From Rhodococcus sp. OK302 (GTDB lineage: Bacteria; Actinomycetota; Actinomycetes; Mycobacteriales; Mycobacteriaceae), in assembly GCF_002245895.1 (NCBI RefSeq), contig NZ_NPJZ01000001.1:3136501-3200500 (forward strand): a DNA stretch of 64,000 nt, in the 5' to 3' direction. The notes beneath the pieces are model-generated. The model had not been told where the DNA came from. It ran no database searches and saw only the letters and a list, made by a program, of their open reading frames with translations. A program made the position numbers and the translations under genes. Shown piece by piece: positions 60,784 to 64,000 of this stretch (its first letter is position 1; every line of letters begins with the position of its first letter).

Positions 60784-61341
60784 GTGGAACTCGTAGTCGG
60801 CCGTGTCGCAAAGTCACACGGCATCAAAGGTGAGCTTGTCGTCGACGTTCGTACTGACGAACCCGAAGAACGCTTTGCCGTAGGCACCGTGCTGAACGGA
60901 CACAAGCCGCGCGAGTCGACACTGAAGTCGTACACGGTAGAAGCTGCCCGGAATCATTCCGGGCGGCTTCTGCTGCGGCTTGTCGGTATCGCCGATCGAG
61001 GCGAAGCAGATGCCTTGCGGGGCACGATGTTTGTCATCGACACCGCAGATCTCGAGCCGTCCGACGATCCGGACGAGTTCTACGATCACGAACTCGAAGG
61101 TCTGAAGGTCGTACTGGCCGACGGCACCGAAGTTGGTTCCGTGATCGAGGTATTGCATTCCGCCGCAGGCGAATTGCTCTCCATCAGGCGCGTCGGTGAG
61201 ACATCCGGCGAGTTGTTGGTTCCGTTTGTCGCTGCAATCGTGACAAAGGTGTCCACGGCCGACGGTCTCATCGAGATCGCACCCCCGGAAGGCCTTCTCG
61301 ACCCGGACTTCGGCGACAAGTCGAACTCCGATAGCGACTGA
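60784..61341 (+). CDS. rimM: 16S rRNA processing protein RimM
   Basis: Assembly factor for the 30S head that binds S19. The 185 residues start [20 protein letters not shown] and include [20 protein letters not shown], then the PRC-barrel part [20 protein letters not shown] and [17 protein letters not shown] 60784 is the start. trmD begins 7 bases after the stop. Confidence 0.95.
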   Translation: MELVVGRVAKSHGIKGELVVDVRTDEPEERFAVGTVLNGHKPRESTLKSYTVEAARNHSGRLLLRLVGIADRGEADALRGTMFVIDTADLEPSDDPDEFYDHELEGLKVVLADGTEVGSVIEVLHSAAGELLSIRRVGETSGELLVPFVAAIVTKVSTADGLIEIAPPEGLLDPDFGDKSNSDSD

Positions 61342-61348
61342 TCGTTTC

Positions 61349-62053
61349 ATGCGTCTCGACGTAGTAACCATCTTTCCCGAGTATCTCGAACCGCTTCGTG
61401 CTGCCCTGCTGGGCAAGGCAATTGAACGTGGCTTGATCTCGGTGGACGTTCACGATCTTCGATCCTGGACGCAAGACGTACACAAGGCCGTCGACGATTC
61501 CCCGTACGGCGGGGGACCGGGCATGGTCATGAAGCCCACGGTCTGGGGTCCCGCTCTCGACGACGTCATCGGACGTTCCGAATCCGAGGGGCCGGACGAC
61601 GCGGAAACAATTCTGGTGGTGCCCACTCCCGCCGGTGTTCCGTTTACTCAGGCCACAGCCGAGCGTTGGTCGAAGGCAAAGCATCTGGTCTTCGCGTGCG
61701 GTCGGTACGAGGGTATCGATCAGCGAGTCTTCGACGACGCGGCCAAGCGCGTGCGTGTCGAGGAAGTCAGCATCGGTGATTACGTGCTGATCGGCGGTGA
61801 AGCAGCTGTCCTCGTGATGGTCGAATCTGTTGTCCGTCTGATGCCCGGTGTTCTCGGCAATCAGCTTTCACACCAAGAGGATTCGTTCTCGGACGGACTT
61901 CTCGAAGGCCCCAGCTACACACGCCCCGCAGTGTGGCGAGACCTCGAGGTTCCGCCGGTTCTGCTGTCCGGTGATCACGCCAAGGTCAAGGCGTGGCGTC
62001 ATGAGCAGTCTCTGGCCCGCACCGCCGAGCGTCGGCCGGATCTCCTGCCGTAG
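61349..62053 (+). CDS. trmD: tRNA (guanine-N1)-methyltransferase
   Basis: Methylates G37 of tRNAs reading CNN codons, preventing frameshifts. The 234 residues have MRLDVVTIFPEYLEPLRAAL, DSPYGGGPGMVMKP, CGRYEGIDQRVFDDAAKRV (SAM knot) and SIGDYVLIGGEAAVLVMVES. All are SPOUT-class TrmD motifs. It ends the rpsP operon; in mycobacteria rplS follows nearby, but here other genes come first. Confidence 0.96.
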   Translation: MRLDVVTIFPEYLEPLRAALLGKAIERGLISVDVHDLRSWTQDVHKAVDDSPYGGGPGMVMKPTVWGPALDDVIGRSESEGPDDAETILVVPTPAGVPFTQATAERWSKAKHLVFACGRYEGIDQRVFDDAAKRVRVEEVSIGDYVLIGGEAAVLVMVESVVRLMPGVLGNQLSHQEDSFSDGLLEGPSYTRPAVWRDLEVPPVLLSGDHAKVKAWRHEQSLARTAERRPDLLP

Positions 62054-62123
62054 TCGCCCATCGGGCCCACCGCTGAGTGCGACTGTGCTCAACTTCACGT
62101 TTGGGTTGGGTATTCTCGCACCG

Positions 62124-62626
62124 TGACGACCACGATGCCTACGGCAAACGGAACTGCGTTCGAGGACGCAATCGTTATCGACTGCTGCACGGTTTCTGCA
62201 CCGAGTTGGCAATGAGCGCATTGAGAACCAGGCTTGACTGCCTGGTCGGTATCGACCACGTGGCGATCGGGACCGATTCGGAGGCAACGCCTGGATGTGT
62301 CTCGCCCGAGTTGGCCTATCTGCAAGGCGAGGTCGGCCGGATGAACCTCGGAGCGCGCCACAGCATCCGTGAAATTTCGGACGGGATGGGCATGCGCAAG
62401 TCCGGTACGAAGCCGTTGACGTACGTCGACATGGTGGCTGCCCTCGCGAACAGTAACTGGGGTGCCCGGGGGTTCGAGAGTGTGGGGGGAGATGCCTAGC
62501 CTCGCCGATGCTCTCGTGGAGTCGGGCTGGTCGGACGAGAATCTGACCGTGATGCAGTCCGACCCCGATGCCGTCTGTAACTGTGATCAGGCGCGACGGG
62601 TCGGACTACGCCGGAACGAGAAGTAG
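62124..62626 (+). pseudogene. Decayed M19-type membrane dipeptidase
   Basis: Three pieces lie in three different frames. The first starts at GTG 62124 (MTTTMPTANGTAFEDAIVID) and stops at 62216 after 30 residues. The second, up to a TAG at 62499, carries LVGIDHVAIGTDSEATPGCV and KPLTYVDMVAALANSNWGAR, which read like the C-terminal half of peptidase M19 (renal dipeptidase) proteins. The third continues from 62492 in another frame with PSLADALVESGWSDENLTVM, the expected final helix, and ends at 62626. The middle of the enzyme is missing. The last 40 bases overlap gtrA on the other strand. The family call rests on recalled motifs. Confidence 0.68.
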
Positions 62627-63033
62627 CGGTGCCCGAAGAAGCTCACGCCGGCGACGATCAGCATTACCACTGCCTGCGCCGGCAGTGGTGGCGCATGGAA
62701 AACGGATACGGCAATCGTCGCGAGGATCAGGTTGAGCGCAAGTCCGCCTGAGTTGACGACGACAAACGCCGCGAGATCGCGGGCCACCTGGCCGCGTACC
62801 CGGAAAACCAGAGTCCGGTGCAGCACAAACGCTATGAGAACGCTGACGCTGTAGGCGCCGATCAGTGCAACCTGGTAGAGCTTCTCGTTGTCGAGTATCA
62901 GCATCCATAGAACGAACAGCAGGTACCCGATCACCGTATTTGCCACTCCGACAATGGCAAACGCGATCGGCTGGTGTTTCACGATCCGCAGAAGCGGCCC
63001 CGGGTCGGCCGTGTGGGCCTCTTCGGTACTCAC
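62587..63033 (-). CDS. GtrA-family membrane protein
   Basis: A 148-residue protein with four hydrophobic segments: QPIAFAIVGVANTVIGYLLF, LIGAYSVSVLIAFVLHRTLV, FVVVNSGGLALNLILATIAV and AVVMLIVAGVSFFGHRYFSF. The final GHRYFSFRRS is typical of GtrA proteins, which help move lipid-linked sugars across the membrane or anchor glycosylation enzymes. GTG 63033 overlaps the stop of the upstream membrane protein, so the two are translationally coupled. Confidence 0.88.
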   Translation of the reverse strand: MSTEEAHTADPGPLLRIVKHQPIAFAIVGVANTVIGYLLFVLWMLILDNEKLYQVALIGAYSVSVLIAFVLHRTLVFRVRGQVARDLAAFVVVNSGGLALNLILATIAVSVFHAPPLPAQAVVMLIVAGVSFFGHRYFSFRRSPTRRA

Positions 63034-64000
63034 GGCAAAGCGCTCGGAGCATCGGCAATTCGGTCACGTCGACGGCCGCGCAGGTACATCCATTCGAGGA
63101 CGCCGAGTCCGGCCAATCCTGCGACTGCCGAGGCCGCGCCGATCTTCCAGCCGGGTGGTCGCCAGGTCAGAACCAGTTCGGCATCCTTCGTGCCGGCCGG
63201 AACATCCACGGTGACAAAGGACTTGGCGACGACGTCGATGGGGACGGGCTCGCCGTTCAACGTCGCTCGGTAGCCCGGCCAGCCCAAGCGTGCGAACACG
63301 ACCTTTCCGCCGCTTTCCGAGCTCACTCGAAGGGTGCTCGACAGGTTCGATTCGGCAATCGAAGTTGCTTCTACGCCTTGGGTATCGGAGATTCGACCGT
63401 TCCGTGTGGAGACCGGTCCGTCGACCCGTTCGAGTACCGAAATGTACTTCTCGTGGCCGGGATAGTCGACCCATTTCCAGCCGTCGGGCGCGGGCCCGCT
63501 ACGAGCATTCGGATACAGGGCGTTCTGCAGGACAACTCGGTCTACGTTCATCAGATCGACGAAAGTGCGGCCGGTGACCGGTTCGACGGCGAAAGCGTTT
63601 CGGAACGCGTCGGGGCACACGCTCATGTCCCAACGCATGCACAGGATATTGCCGAAGTAGTAGTGCCCGTTAGGGGTGTAGCCGCTGGTGTAGGTGAGCC
63701 CCAGGTCCTTGGGGTAGTTGCCGAATGCGAGTGATCCGTAGGCGCCACCCAATGTGCGGTCGCCCGGTGCGATCAGGGCGCGATCCGCGAGTTGCAGTGT
63801 TGTGCCGTCGAAATCGGGGAACGCTGCAGTCATGTCCGAACGAGATTCTGGAAGATTCCAGCTCATCGGTGTCGGTTGCGCGGCCCGAACCTGGGCGTAG
63901 GCGATGGGGGAGACTGCGGCTATCGCGAGGAGGCACGCGGCCGCTGTGCCCTTGGTGCGGCCGAGCCAGATCATGATGCCGCCGAGGCCGGCGACCAGGA
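63030..64000 (-). CDS. YfhO-like membrane glycosyltransferase, C-terminal part (runs off the window)
   Basis: The frame is open at the window edge and 323 residues are visible. They begin in a transmembrane helix (LVAGLGGIMIWL), continue with TAAACLLAIAAVSPIAYAQV, then a large outside domain of about 230 residues ending in LGWPGYRATLNGEPVPIDVV and VTVDVPAGTKDAELVLTWRP, the C-terminal domain seen in YfhO proteins, and a last helix (IGAASAVAGLAGLGVLEWMY). YfhO proteins add sugars to wall polymers in Firmicutes. Coupled to gtrA by a GTGA overlap, which fits a sugar-transfer role. Full length is unknown. Confidence 0.75.
   Translation of the reverse strand, partial: LVAGLGGIMIWLGRTKGTAAACLLAIAAVSPIAYAQVRAAQPTPMSWNLPESRSDMTAAFPDFDGTTLQLADRALIAPGDRTLGGAYGSLAFGNYPKDLGLTYTSGYTPNGHYYFGNILCMRWDMSVCPDAFRNAFAVEPVTGRTFVDLMNVDRVVLQNALYPNARSGPAPDGWKWVDYPGHEKYISVLERVDGPVSTRNGRISDTQGVEATSIAESNLSSTLRVSSESGGKVVFARLGWPGYRATLNGEPVPIDVVAKSFVTVDVPAGTKDAELVLTWRPPGWKIGAASAVAGLAGLGVLEWMYLRGRRRDRIADAPSALP

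Noticed and set aside
62077..62499. A 140-codon frame as an intact small gene
   Set aside because: Its first part reads through a different frame from the likely GTG start at 62124, and only its second half resembles a dipeptidase; it fits a pseudogene better.

Overview
The window is a G+C-rich actinobacterial chromosome segment, most likely Rhodococcus and probably the R. erythropolis/qingshengii group. The reasons are an HU protein with a long Lys/Ala/Pro tail, a SepIVA-like coiled coil, an FbiD-type F420 gene, PII/GlnD nitrogen genes, an AlkB alkane hydroxylase, and a gene order that, from memory, follows the Mycobacterium tuberculosis block Rv3004-Rv2906 closely. It is core genome with a few lineage-specific insertions. 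I see no rRNA, insertion sequence, prophage or CRISPR array.

Layout. 1-4.3 kb: partial APC permease, an isolated STM4015-like leucine-rich-repeat gene, ilvD and a PH-domain protein (both minus). 4.4-11 kb: the branched-chain amino acid block, with a candidate leader peptide/attenuator, then ilvB-ilvN-ilvC, serA and leuB. 11-15 kb: a fumarylacetoacetase-family gene, then an inserted alkB plus DUF1254 gene. 15-21.7 kb: gltX, tRNA-Gln, tRNA-Glu, a DUF5302 gene, an F420-type PPOX gene, an IclR regulator divergent from leuCD, and hupB. 21.8-33.4 kb: mutT1, ppk and fbiD (minus), gpsA, a cystathionine-lyase-like gene, ddl, DUF3515 (minus), thiL, gamma carbonic anhydrase, ung, an enoyl-CoA hydratase and rpmB (both minus). 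33.8-42.4 kb: DAK2 protein, recG, pyc, rsmD, coaD. 42.5-57.1 kb: sepIVA, DUF177-rpmF-rnc-mutM, osmC, a secreted beta-propeller, acyP, smc, ftsY, then amtB-glnK-glnD. 57.2-62.1 kb: ffh, an amidohydrolase, rpsP-khpA-rimM-trmD. 62.1-64 kb: a decayed M19 dipeptidase, gtrA and the end of a YfhO-like membrane protein (both minus).

How the genes work together. ilvD, ilvBNC, leuB and leuCD cover most of valine/isoleucine/leucine synthesis; the divergent IclR gene is the likely leuCD regulator, and the ilvB leader suggests attenuation by charged Leu/Val/Ile tRNAs. amtB-glnK-glnD form a complete ammonium-sensing cassette with a candidate GlnR box. ftsY and ffh supply both SRP GTPases. rpsP-khpA-rimM-trmD and DUF177-rpmF-rnc are ribosome/RNA-maturation operons.

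The least ordinary features are the ilvB attenuator, two widely spaced copies of one intergenic palindrome (9.9 and 52.7 kb), a 15-bp inverted repeat ahead of the tRNA pair, a set of probable leaderless genes and the M19 pseudogene. I found no convincing new multi-gene system.
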